The notes: generated by a model from the sequence alone, not told the origin. A stretch of 64,000 nucleotides of DNA from Metabacillus arenae (GCF_014773385.1 NZ_JACXAI010000017.1:62001-126000); one strand, 5' to 3'; shown: positions 26,936 to 35,480, counted from the first letter of the stretch. Numbers and translations are program-made.

Positions 26936-27060
26936 TAAGAGTTAAGGACATAGTCATTAAATTTTACTAAAGTTGTTAGAATGTAAAATAGAGATTGTTG
27001 TAAGTTCGATGGCGTACTAATGTAAGTTTTCTTGAATGGTTGTGATTAAATAAAAATAGT

Positions 27061-27089
27061 TTGACTAATAAAATGTAACGGCTTACAAT
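27061..27089 (+). promoter_or_regulatory. sigma-A promoter of the sugar catabolic operon
   Basis: -35 TTGACT (27061-27066), 17-base spacer, -10 TACAAT (27084-27089). Predicted start near 27096, directly on the operator at 27098-27113. Confidence 0.7.
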
Positions 27090-27097
27090 ATAAATTA

Positions 27098-27113
27098 AGG
27101 AAAGAACTTTCCT
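27098..27113. promoter_or_regulatory. operator palindrome, site 2 (perfect)
   Basis: AGGAAAGAACTTTCCT, a perfect 7+7 inverted repeat around AA, extended by flanking TTA/TAA. It overlaps the expected transcription start, the classic position for a LacI-family repressor. Confidence 0.7.
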
Positions 27114-27158
27114 AAATTTAAAGGTTGATAAATACATAAATTCTCAGGAGGTATTGTA

Positions 27159-28178
27159 ATGAATAAACTAAACGTTGGGTTAATAGGTGCGGGACGAATG
27201 GGAGCTTTTCACGGCGAGACTATTGCTCACCGCTTACTACAAGCTAATTTGTATGCGATTTCAGATCCTGTACCTGGTGCTGCTGAAAGATTAATAAGTC
27301 AATTAGATGAAAACTCAATAGCATATATAGATCCAATGGAGTTAATTCAAGATTCTAGCATAGATGCAGTGGTTATAGCTTCTCCTGCACGTACACATGC
27401 TAGTAATATCCTTGCTGCTATTAAACAAGGTAAAGCAGTATTTTGCGAAAAACCTATGGCAGTTAACTTAAAAGAAGCAAACGATATTGTTCAAGCTATT
27501 GATGAGAGTAACATTTTAATGCAAGTTGGTTTTAATAGAAGGTTTGACAAAGGCTTTAAAGCTGCTCATGCTGAAATCACATCAGGCAAAATTGGTACAC
27601 CTCAATTATTAAAATCAACAACGAGAGATCCTAAGTTAATGAGAGCTGAATCGATTCCAGAATGGACCATCTTTTTAGAAACCTTAATCCATGACTTTGA
27701 CACTTTAATGTACTTAAATCCAGGTGCAAAACCTATTGAAGTGTATGCAGCTGCTGATGCGTTAATTCGACCAGACTTAAAAGAAAGTGGATTATTAGAT
27801 ACTGCGATTGTAACCATAAAATTTGATAATGGTGCATTAGCTACTGCAGAAGCTAATTTTCAAGCGGTATATGGTTATGACATTAGAGCAGAGGTTTTCG
27901 GATCTGAAGGAATGATTACTGCTGGAGGAATCCGTAAATCGAGCATGACGAGATATAACCATAATGGAGTAAGCTTTGATACGTCTCGTTATGATCAAGA
28001 TTTATTGTTTGATGCTTATGTTGATGAATTAAGAAGCTTTGTAGATTGTGTGATTCATAATAAACCAACATTAGCAACGTCTGAAGATGCTCGATGGGCT
28101 TTGAAAATCGCATTAGCTAGTATTGAGTCAGTAAAAAATAACTGCCCAATTAAACTTGATCATTTTGTCTTGGTTTAA
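27159..28178 (+). CDS. Gfo/Idh/MocA-family oxidoreductase (inositol 2-dehydrogenase-like)
   Basis: A 339-residue NAD(P)-dependent dehydrogenase. The Rossmann motif is GAGRMG (10-15) and the catalytic EKP lies in FCEKPMAVN near residue 95. A C-terminal alpha/beta domain contains LIHDFDTLMYL with the active-site His/Asp pair. Its closest general relatives are myo- and scyllo-inositol dehydrogenases. AGGAGG precedes the ATG. It is first in an operon with a TIM-barrel isomerase and a XylE-type symporter, so it probably oxidises an imported sugar or cyclitol; the exact substrate is not readable. Confidence 0.88.
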   Translation: MNKLNVGLIGAGRMGAFHGETIAHRLLQANLYAISDPVPGAAERLISQLDENSIAYIDPMELIQDSSIDAVVIASPARTHASNILAAIKQGKAVFCEKPMAVNLKEANDIVQAIDESNILMQVGFNRRFDKGFKAAHAEITSGKIGTPQLLKSTTRDPKLMRAESIPEWTIFLETLIHDFDTLMYLNPGAKPIEVYAAADALIRPDLKESGLLDTAIVTIKFDNGALATAEANFQAVYGYDIRAEVFGSEGMITAGGIRKSSMTRYNHNGVSFDTSRYDQDLLFDAYVDELRSFVDCVIHNKPTLATSEDARWALKIALASIESVKNNCPIKLDHFVLV

Positions 28179-28206
28179 TTTAATCACTATGCTTGGAGGG
28201 GAGAAA

Positions 28207-29034
28207 ATGAGTAGAGATTATGGTCTTTGCTTTTGGACTTTAGGGGATATATCTTTTGAAGAAAAATGTAAGATTGCGAAAGACATCGGTGTTAATGGCG
28301 TAGAGGTTCAAGGAGACTTATCACAAAATCCGGTTGAATTGCAAGCGCTATTAAAAAAGTATGATTTAAAAGTATTATCAGTGACTCCGGAGAACGTAGA
28401 TATTTCAAGTGCTGATGATCAAGTTCGACATCGGGCAGTTCAATATTTTTTAGATCTATTAAACTGGGCACAAGAATTAGGAGCTAAAAGAATTTGTCTG
28501 CATGGCGATGTTGGGAAAACGCAAGGAAGTGGAGATCTATCGAAAGATTGGGAATTGCTTGTGGATAGCACGTTTGAGGTTCTGAAGAAAGCAGAGGAAT
28601 TAGACATCGAGGTTGTGTTTGAAGTATTAAATCGATATGAAAACCACCAAATTGTCACAGCGAAAGAAGCGTTAACTCTAATTGAAGATGTAAAGAGCGA
28701 GAATTTTTATGTACTCCTTGATGCTTATCATATGAATATTGAAGAACCTTGCCCAATAAAGGCTATTAAAGACACTAATAATAAATTAGGGGTTTACCAT
28801 GTGGCAGATTCAAATAGGCAGGGAGTAGGAAACGGACATTCTACTATTAAAAGTCAAATTGATGCCTTGCATGAGATCGATTTTAAGGGACCGATTATTA
28901 TGGAGATGACTGCTGAAGGACCAAATCCATTTTCGCCAATAAAAGATGGGAACTACTTAGAAGAAGTAGCAGGGTACTATAAGGACTCCCTTAGAAAACT
29001 AAAGGAATGGGATTTAGCTAAAGTAAGTTTATAA
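28207..29034 (+). CDS. sugar phosphate isomerase/epimerase (AP endonuclease 2-like TIM barrel)
   Basis: A 275-residue Xylose-isomerase-like TIM barrel (AP_endonuc_2 fold, as in IolE, IolI and IolH). Metal-binding residues are suggested by EVLNRYE, LLDAYHMNIEE, HVADSNR and the final IIMEMT glutamate. The start is ATG 28207 with TGGAGGGGA upstream; the longer ORF from 28156 overlaps the previous gene. It likely isomerises or dehydrates the keto product of the preceding dehydrogenase. Substrate inferred only from context. Confidence 0.88.
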   Translation: MSRDYGLCFWTLGDISFEEKCKIAKDIGVNGVEVQGDLSQNPVELQALLKKYDLKVLSVTPENVDISSADDQVRHRAVQYFLDLLNWAQELGAKRICLHGDVGKTQGSGDLSKDWELLVDSTFEVLKKAEELDIEVVFEVLNRYENHQIVTAKEALTLIEDVKSENFYVLLDAYHMNIEEPCPIKAIKDTNNKLGVYHVADSNRQGVGNGHSTIKSQIDALHEIDFKGPIIMEMTAEGPNPFSPIKDGNYLEEVAGYYKDSLRKLKEWDLAKVSL

Positions 29035-29211
29035 GATGATTTTTTTCTAGGAAAAAATTTAAAAGCCTGGTCTAACTTATCTTGATTCATATGGCAGTTT
29101 TATGAATCAGGATAAGAAGATCTATTCAAACTGCTTCGAGATGAAAAATCTAAAGGTAAATTGATAGTAAGGAAGTGTACATTTCAAATAACAAAAATAG
29201 GAGTTTAAAAA

Positions 29212-30633
29212 ATGAAACAGAACATGAAATATATCATTTACTTGACGCTAATCACTGCATTAGGAGGCTTATTGTTCGGGTACGATACAGCGGTTATATC
29301 TGGCGCTGAACAATCTTTACAATTGTATTTTATAGAAAAGCTTGGGTTAAGCACTGTGTTTCACGGGTTAACAGTATCTAGTGCTCTAATTGGATGTATT
29401 GCAGGAGGATTGATAAGTGGATTTATTGCAAATCGGATAGGTCGTAGAAATTCTCTACTGGTTGCTGCTGTTTTATTTTTTATTTCAGCGATTCTTTCTG
29501 CTTATCCAGAATTTCTCTTTTTTGAAAAAGGCGAGCCAACTATTGGTCTCTTTATCATGTTTAATATATATAGAATTATTGGAGGTATAGGTGTTGGTTT
29601 GGCTTCTGGATTAGGTCCGTTGTATATTAGTGAAACTTCTCCTGCAAATATTAGAGGGAGATTAGTGACGTTAAATAATCTAGCGATCATTTTTGGTACT
29701 TTACTAGTTTATTTTGTGAATTGGAGAATAGCTGCTGGACAAAGTGCCAGTTGGATAAATGATTTAGGTTGGAGATACATGTTTGCTTCCGAAGCAATTC
29801 CAGCACTCTTGTACTTTTTCCTTTTATTTTTAGTACCTGAAACTCCTCGTTTTCTAATATCTAAAAATAGAGATAAAGAAGCACTGCACGTTTTAGAGAA
29901 GATCAACGGATCAAAGGAAATTGCAAAAGAAATTTATAACGAAGTAAAACAAACGATGGATACTCATAAAGGGCATGTTTTTTCATTTGGGAAATTGGTT
30001 GTCATTGTAGGAATTTTATTAGCTGCTTTCCAACAATTTGTAGGGATTAATGTTATTTTATATTACGCGCCTCGTATATTTGCAAATATGGGAGCAAGTG
30101 CTGAAGCCTCGATGCTTCAAACGGTCCTGCTAGGTGTTGTGAATTTTGTATTTGTTTTTCTAGCGCTTATGACAGTTGATAAATGGGGGAGAAAGCGCTT
30201 AATGTTATTAGGTTCACTTGGTATGACGGTTGGAATGTTTGGAGTAGCTGCATTATCGTTTTCTGATGCTATGGGGATAGGTGCATTACTCTTTATCTTG
30301 CTTTATGCTGCTTTCTATAATTTGTCATGGGGGCCATTAATGTGGGTGCTTGCTTCTGAGATTTTCCCAAATAGGATAAGAGGCCAGGTTATGGCAATAA
30401 CAGTTGTTGCTAATTGGAGCTGTAATTTACTTATATCATCAACATTCCCTTCATTATTGGAAATTAGCGGAGGAATGACTTATAGCTTTTATGGAGTAAT
30501 GTGTATTCTAGCGTTTATGTTTGTATGGAAATTAGTTCCGGAAACAAAAGGGAAAACACTTGAAGAGATTGAAACATACTGGAAACCGAAGGAAGTGGCT
30601 GCTGATATACGTCGAAAAAAAATTGATTTTTAG
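29212..30633 (+). CDS. MFS sugar:proton symporter (XylE-type)
   Basis: A 473-residue sugar porter with 12 helices. It contains the sugar porter signatures GGLLFGYDTAVISGA (about 19-33), RIGRR, the mid-protein VPETPRFL and the final VPETKGKTLEEIE. The extracytoplasmic loop with SWINDLGWRYMFASEAIPAL and the QQFVGINVILYYAP helix 7 are the features shared with E. coli XylE, so the substrate may be xylose or a related pentose, hexose or cyclitol. It lies 177 bases after the isomerase, weakly separated from it, and forms the uptake step of the cluster. Confidence 0.88.
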   Translation: MKQNMKYIIYLTLITALGGLLFGYDTAVISGAEQSLQLYFIEKLGLSTVFHGLTVSSALIGCIAGGLISGFIANRIGRRNSLLVAAVLFFISAILSAYPEFLFFEKGEPTIGLFIMFNIYRIIGGIGVGLASGLGPLYISETSPANIRGRLVTLNNLAIIFGTLLVYFVNWRIAAGQSASWINDLGWRYMFASEAIPALLYFFLLFLVPETPRFLISKNRDKEALHVLEKINGSKEIAKEIYNEVKQTMDTHKGHVFSFGKLVVIVGILLAAFQQFVGINVILYYAPRIFANMGASAEASMLQTVLLGVVNFVFVFLALMTVDKWGRKRLMLLGSLGMTVGMFGVAALSFSDAMGIGALLFILLYAAFYNLSWGPLMWVLASEIFPNRIRGQVMAITVVANWSCNLLISSTFPSLLEISGGMTYSFYGVMCILAFMFVWKLVPETKGKTLEEIETYWKPKEVAADIRRKKIDF

Positions 30634-30804
30634 TTCCGTGTATATCAATTTTATATAAAAAGAGAATGATAAGGTAGGCACTTACTGATTCAAGTGTAAG
30701 TTTAATAACAAAACAATGGCGGAAGATCAAAATTTGTAAAATGTAACAGAGGAATTGAAAAAAGAATTAAATATTCGTATTATTCGCTTTCTATGTCTGT
30801 TTTT

Positions 30805-30820
30805 AGGAAAGACCTTTCTT
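30805..30820. promoter_or_regulatory. operator palindrome, site 3
   Basis: AGGAAAGACCTTTCTT matches the cluster operator with one mismatch. It is followed immediately by the cre-like TGAAAGCGATTACT (30820-30833; 13 of 14 to the CcpA consensus). Confidence 0.6.
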
Positions 30821-30991
30821 GAAAGCGATTACTTTTTTAAATAAATACTGATATAAGATTGCAAGAAATTAATGATATATCAATTATCTACAAAGTTAAA
30901 TTGATTTTGTAAAAAGTAGATACACTATTGGGAGTTTTTAATAAAAGTAACAATAGGTGTTGGATTTATCAATAAAATTTAAATTCTTTTT

Positions 30992-31008
30992 AGGAAAGAC
31001 CTTTTCCT
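30992..31008. promoter_or_regulatory. operator palindrome, site 4
   Basis: AGGAAAGACCTTTTCCT, the same motif with one extra T. It shares TTTTTAGGAAAGACCTTT with site 3. A weaker cre-like TGAAAGCGTAACCA lies at 31034-31047. Confidence 0.55.
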
Positions 31009-31276
31009 CAACGGGGGATGATAACGCTACAATTGAAAGCGTAACCAATATGAGTTTGTACCAAAAGGGTATTTGCTAAGTAAAAAATTAGCCTAATCGC
31101 TTTTAATGAATTTGTATAGGTGTAATTAGAATTTTTTTCTGGAATTTCGGGGTCCAACTTTTAATCCGGCATGGTTCATTTGCAGAAGCTCTGGAAAGGA
31201 AACCTTATGTAACAGGGGTATAAATATAGAGTAATGGTAAAGCAATAACTAGTTTTCTTTTCTCAAACGGTCATCA

Positions 31277-31375
31277 TAAGTTGTTTATGATGACCGAAAT
31301 TGCAACAAAATCGAAAAAGAGTAATCATAAGACGGGTATGATGCCCAAAATGGTATCAAAAGCGCAAGAGTAATT
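31277..31375. repeat. two related 50-nt units in tandem
   Basis: Both units start TCATAAG, continue with TATGATG, have A-rich AAAAT...AAAA centres and end AGAGTAA. They are about 70% similar by eye. Same style of degenerate array as the other intergenic repeats, with a longer unit. Confidence 0.5.
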
Positions 31376-31485
31376 TATCTAGGTCATAGATAAAGTTTGA
31401 AAATCTCTTTCCTGATAATTTTAATCCACCTAAAAATGGATTAAAATAAATGTAAAGGTATTGAAGGGGAAGGGGAAAAGAGTAG

Positions 31486-32490
31486 GTGAAACAACCAACA
31501 ATATATGATGTTGCAAAAGAAGCAGGAGTTGCCATTTCAACGGTTTCAAAAGTGCTGAATAATACAGGTAGTATCGGAGCAAAAACTAGAAAAAAAGTTG
31601 AAGAGACAATGCAGAAATTAAATTATCAACCAAGCGTTGCAGCATCAGTTAAAAAGCGAATTCAAACAATCGGACTGCTCATTCCGGATATTGCAGACCC
31701 ATTTATGGCTGAAATCGCAAGAGCGATTGAAGATCATGGGAGGAAATTTGGTTTTAGTTTAATGATATGCAGCACTGATAATGATTTAGATAAGGAAATG
31801 GAATATGTCTCCATATTAAAGAAAAAATATATCGATGGCATTATTATTGCTACGGGTTTGAAAAATACTGCAGCGCTAAAAGAATTGATAAGTAACGAAA
31901 TCCCTGTAGCTTTGTTGGCGAGGGAAGTGCCTTCACTTGCTGTAAATACAGTTGTAGTGAATGACTTTTTAGGTGCATTTGAGGCAACTTCTTATCTTAT
32001 AAAACTCGGACATCGAAAAATTGCTATGATCACTGAAGATATCTATTTTCCGGTGACTAAATCCAGACTTGATGGCTACAAACAAGCGCTTGAAGAAGCC
32101 GGTATAAATGATAATGGAGATTTAGTCTCGCTAAATAATACTAGCTATACGGATGCTTTAGAGTCAACGGTTAAGCTATTAAATTTACCGGAACCTCCAA
32201 CAGCTATTTTTGCATCAACGGAACCTCTTGCAATAGGAGCAATGCAAGGTGCTCGCGAGTCTGGACTGGATATTCCAAAGGATATTTCAATAGTAGGCTT
32301 TGACAATTCCATTCTTGCAAAAATGTGTTATCCACAGTTAACGACTGTGTCACAGCCAATACATGAAATGGGCAAGAAAATAATTAAACTATTAGTTGAA
32401 CAGATAAAAGATCCAAAAAAAGTAAAACAACGAATCGTTATGTCTCCTGAGCTAGTCATTCGAGGAACGGCAACTAAAATCAATCTCTAA
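31486..32490 (+). CDS. LacI-family transcriptional regulator
   Basis: A 334-residue LacI/GalR repressor. The HTH is TIYDVAKEAGVAISTVSKVL (about 4-23) with hinge helix PSVAASVKKR, then a periplasmic-binding-protein-like sugar-binding core with TIGLLIPDIADPF and the C-terminal SIVGFDNS. The start is GTG 31486 with AAGGGGAAAAG upstream. It almost surely governs the upstream dehydrogenase-isomerase-symporter genes; the palindromes at 26920, 27098, 30805 and 30992 are candidate binding sites. Confidence 0.92.
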   Translation: MKQPTIYDVAKEAGVAISTVSKVLNNTGSIGAKTRKKVEETMQKLNYQPSVAASVKKRIQTIGLLIPDIADPFMAEIARAIEDHGRKFGFSLMICSTDNDLDKEMEYVSILKKKYIDGIIIATGLKNTAALKELISNEIPVALLAREVPSLAVNTVVVNDFLGAFEATSYLIKLGHRKIAMITEDIYFPVTKSRLDGYKQALEEAGINDNGDLVSLNNTSYTDALESTVKLLNLPEPPTAIFASTEPLAIGAMQGARESGLDIPKDISIVGFDNSILAKMCYPQLTTVSQPIHEMGKKIIKLLVEQIKDPKKVKQRIVMSPELVIRGTATKINL

Positions 32491-32748
32491 GAACTAAATC
32501 CCACATACAATAACTAAGAATTTATTTAGTTGGATTTGCTCTTGAGGGAAGATCGTTATGTTGGAATTGAAAAGATTTAAAAAATCTAATCAAAAGAGTA
32601 AAAATCAAGAACAAATCAACAATGAGAAATGGAATAATACTCAAAATCAAAATATTTAACAAGTGATATTGATAATGAATAGTAAGACAGTCAAATCCTT
32701 TGCTGCCTAATTTGGCAACTACAAATAAATCACCTTTTAAAAATAATA

Positions 32749-33159
32749 TCACTCAAGGTTTGATATACACACACCGTATGCTCGACACAATTTTGATGGT
32801 ATAGCAACTGGAATGACAATATTAGTAAATGGCGCCATTGGAGCTACAAAGGCAAAAGTGTTAACAGTTCTTCCTTCAACGACTGTAGTTGCCCATACTA
32901 ACATCGGACATAATAATTTTCCACCTGGAGTACTAAAATCAATCGTAAGTAATTCTTCAACTGTTGGAAATCGATAACCTAAACTTGCACACAATTCCTT
33001 GGCTTCTGCAAGAGTTGCTTGATCATTAAAGAAATAAACTTCAAGATTTAGACTTAAAAAAGTATGAGGTTTATCTTCTTCGTATTGTTGTCTTCTTACT
33101 TCACATTCTGGTAGTTCATTGGAAAGTGTAACAGGCGGACAAACAGGACGTATCCCCAT
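32749..33159 (-). CDS. hypothetical protein with Lcl/DUF1566-like segment
   Basis: A 136-residue protein with an excellent RBS (AAGGAGG, 8 bases before ATG). The segment TLAEAKELCASLGYRFPTVEEL (about 50-71) resembles the conserved helix-turn of Lcl/DUF1566 and related surface domains (A..YC..L..R.PT..EL). A proline- and cysteine-containing N-terminus (GIRPVCPPVTL) and C-terminus (KLCRAYGVCISN) could be cross-linked. There is no signal peptide, so a spore-coat or exosporium protein is possible. I do not recognise it as a known gene. Confidence 0.6.
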   Translation of the reverse strand: MGIRPVCPPVTLSNELPECEVRRQQYEEDKPHTFLSLNLEVYFFNDQATLAEAKELCASLGYRFPTVEELLTIDFSTPGGKLLCPMLVWATTVVEGRTVNTFAFVAPMAPFTNIVIPVAIPSKLCRAYGVCISNLE

Positions 33160-33405
33160 AATTAATCAACCTCCTTAATTTATAAAACATTTTATGAAGA
33201 AATCATAAAAATGATCGGATAATCGATTAATTGAGGAGATATATGGTTGATTTTCTCCAAGGGCTAAATATATTTCGAGTTAGATCCACATTTGAGGGTT
33301 CTTTTTACTCAATTTGTTATTCAAGTTTAGTCGTGGAAAAAAGAAGGGAATGCAGGCATCTGTTTTTTGACTTTTTACAATAACTGGTGAAAAGGGGCTG
33401 GAACC

Positions 33406-33569
33406 ATGTGCAACAAAAAAGTAAATCACGTAATCACATCAATATTATTTAACTTAAAAAAGTATTATTTACAGCTTTCTTTGCATTGTTAATATGGGCA
33501 TTAATTATTAATGTGGATTATGAAGTATCTGCCGTCATTACGATGATCTATATCGCATTTTTAACATAG
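33406..33569 (+). pseudogene. small membrane protein disrupted by a 1-base frameshift
   Basis: ATG 33406 (AAAAGGGG upstream) opens a frame MCNKKVNHVITSILFNLKK. Adding one A to the A6 run at 33456-33461 lets it continue as VLFTAFFALLIWALIINVD and a second helix SAVITMIYIAFL to TAG 33569. Together this is a coherent 54-residue protein with two membrane segments. Without the shift both frames are short and the second has no start. It is a pseudogene, a slippage-controlled gene, or a sequencing error. Confidence 0.6.
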
Positions 33570-33856
33570 AGGAACAGAATTATAGAGAGCAGCAGTAGAG
33601 TGTGTTCCAAAACATTATTGATTGATCTTAACAGAGGGTACAAGGAAAGCTTGCTAGTTGTAGGACAAATCAAGGGAAATCAGAAATTAGATACTCCTTG
33701 CACCCTTAGTAATTATACCCAATCAAACAGGAGATACAAGCTATACAATCAATAATGATCAGGATAGACTATGCAGTTTTAGTTAGATTAGGAAATTGTT
33801 ATCATTGGCTAGGGTGTCACAAATTGAGTTATCCTACAAATGGCGGGGACACGTAA

Positions 33857-33958
33857 TATAGTTCTCACTGGTATCGTCAAATAGGTAATGAACTAGGAAT
33901 TTCTGCTCGTTCTGTGCAACATATTATTTTAGGCTATACATACAAGGAAGCAACATAA
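33857..33958 (+). pseudogene. C-terminal HTH-like gene remnant
   Basis: An open stretch of 33 codons without a start encodes YRQIGNELGISARSVQHIIL and then GYTYKEAT before the stop. The helix-turn-helix pattern (Q-IG-ELG-S-SV--I) is that of HNH-endonuclease-associated or sigma-like HTH tails. Surrounding sequence is riddled with stops. Interpreted as a relic of a larger gene. Confidence 0.4.
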
Positions 33959-34072
33959 TTATAAGACTCCCCAATAGAGCAAAGTTTCGAAAGTGACAAA
34001 TATTGCGGAGTAGCAGTTACCTAAAAAAGGTGCATCCAATAGCCGAAAAATTTATTTATTGGATGCCCCTAT

Positions 34073-34148
34073 ACATGTTTCAGAATGCTGATTTATTAAC
34101 ATTCTTGATTTTCAATTTTTAATGAATTTGCCCTTTAGGGAACCCCTC
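34073..34148 (-). repeat. 75-bp dispersed repeat, copy 2 (inverted relative to copy 1)
   Basis: The reverse complement matches 4041-4115 over its whole length with a handful of differences. Next to it is a hairpin (GCATCCAATA / TATTGGATGC, 34032-34067). It lies just after the stop of the C1q-like gene and may also serve as its 3' flank. Confidence 0.75.
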
Positions 34149-34164
34149 TTATATATTATATTAA

Positions 34165-34614
34165 TCATAAAATCTGAATTACTTGTAGGTAGGTGGTTTG
34201 GTATGCACTATTGTTTGTAGCATCTGGTACAACTTCTACCAAATCTCCAGCGTCTAATTCAACAATGAGAGATCCGTGCTGCGGAATTACATGTTGAATA
34301 ACGTTATTGCCTGGACTTTGTGGCTCTAATTCTAATCTGCTTTGATATTGTATAGCAACAGGTGTGCCATTGACTCTTACTCTTAAATAAACAAAAGCTG
34401 CTGATCCTCCTGCTGAATCAGATTGAAAGGAGGAAGTAGTATATTGCACATGATATACTCCACTTCGTTGAACTCGTAAACCAGTTGCTTCAAAATCTAC
34501 ATCATTTAAAGGGCCAGCTGTGTCAAATAAAACTGGGCTGTTAATTATAAAAGCCATATTAGTAGTATTTGTTCTTACTGCATAACCATAAGCTGGTGTT
34601 AATATTATTCCCAT
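34165..34614 (-). CDS. C1q/TNF-like (BclA C-terminal domain) spore-surface protein
   Basis: A 149-residue all-beta protein reading like the trimeric jelly-roll C-terminal domain of BclA-type exosporium glycoproteins. It has PAYGYAVR, FDTAGPLNDVDF, VQRSGVYHVQYTTS, YLRVRVNGTPVA and a final LVEVVPDATNN...TYLQVIQI. There is no collagen-like Gly-X-Y tract and no signal peptide, so it is the domain alone. The start is ATG 34614 with GAGGTG upstream (GTG 34623 would overlap the RBS). A sigma-K-like promoter (34644-34670) fits late mother-cell expression and assembly on the spore surface. Confidence 0.75.
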   Translation of the reverse strand: MGIILTPAYGYAVRTNTTNMAFIINSPVLFDTAGPLNDVDFEATGLRVQRSGVYHVQYTTSSFQSDSAGGSAAFVYLRVRVNGTPVAIQYQSRLELEPQSPGNNVIQHVIPQHGSLIVELDAGDLVEVVPDATNNSAYQTTYLQVIQIL

Positions 34615-34643
34615 TTTTTTCACCTCACTTTATTGAGTCTTAT

Positions 34644-34670
34644 TAATGTATGAACAATGCACACTTAGTG
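34644..34670 (-). promoter_or_regulatory. sigma-K-like promoter of the C1q-like gene
   Basis: On the minus strand, -35 CAC, 15 bases, then -10 CATACATTA (consensus CATANNNTA). The predicted start is about 20 bases before ATG 34614, leaving room just for the RBS. Confidence 0.5.
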
Positions 34671-35303
34671 AATAGACAACCGTCAACGTATTTTAAAATA
34701 ATTTGATGAACAGTACGAATAAAATGAATGGAAATCTTTTGAATAAGAACTGAATGGTAAACAAATAAAGATTGTCAATTCTGATCATCATCAAAATTGG
34801 TGAAACCTTTACTGTTCAAAGTATTTGCTCTAGATAAAAAAGTAAAATATGCGTTAGAACAACAATTGAACATGCAGAATGGAGGTATGGTTGGGTTGAG
34901 AAAGCAGACTGCGAGTTTGTGTCGTAGTTCGCGTATTTTTCGAAGTGAAATAAATGGCTGATGGCTGGTCAGTCTACTGTATAATTACAAAAATAATTTT
35001 GCCGTTGTCAACTATTAAAACCAAATGGCAGGTTTGGCAATGGCAATTCTCTAATATCTACATTCAAATTCCCATCTTTATCCTAGGGGATTAGCATGTG
35101 TGTAAAGTTTTTTGTCTACAAACAAATTAACTATTCTCCAAAGTTTACTTTAATTCTTGACGTGGTAATTCAGAACTAATCAGTTTATGGCAAAACACGG
35201 CAGACTATGACAATTTATTTTGTGTTTTTGTATGAATTTGGTATAAGATTTCTATATACAACCACCCTAAACCTAACTAACATGTAGGTAAAGGGGTGAT
35301 TTG
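34671..35303. other. intergenic region, nothing recognised
   Basis: About 630 bases of AT-rich sequence with stops in all frames. No tandem repeat, no strong hairpin. Probably decayed DNA in the accessory stretch. Confidence 0.5.
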
Positions 35304-35480
35304 ATGTTCGAGAAGGAGGAAAAAGATTTGGGGACTGCTACAATAAAACGAATTGATAAGTCTAATGTAACAGGTTTATCAAAAAATAAAAAAGATTTAC
35401 TTAAAAAACATATGGGTAGCGCCTCTGTTAAAATTGATTTGAATAAGGTTCGTGATTGGTGGAAGTATGAAAATAATTGA
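35304..35480 (+). CDS. small protein, possible antitoxin of a broken PIN module
   Basis: A 58-codon ORF; ATG 35304 is preceded by AAAGGGGTG. The product is strongly charged (MFEKEEKDLGTATIKRIDKS...) with a Lys-rich centre and a C-terminal KVRDWWKYENN. It overlaps, by 14 bases, an ORF start at 35467 that leads into PIN-domain remnants. Small charged protein plus overlapping PIN protein is the layout of a type II toxin-antitoxin pair, but I do not recognise the antitoxin family. Confidence 0.5.
   Translation: MFEKEEKDLGTATIKRIDKSNVTGLSKNKKDLLKKHMGSASVKIDLNKVRDWWKYENN

Larger units (their letters stand above)
30634..31485. other. 852-bp regulatory gap upstream of the lacI-type gene
   Basis: No gene is supported. 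The gap holds two more copies of the AGGAAAG operator, each followed by a cre-like sequence, a perfect inverted repeat (CGGTCATCATA / TATGATGACCG, about 31269-31299) and two related 50-nt units (31277-31375). Short in-frame pieces such as HLQKLWKGNL near 31180 suggest a decayed gene. The amount of operator-like sequence before an autoregulated repressor is unusual. Confidence 0.5.
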
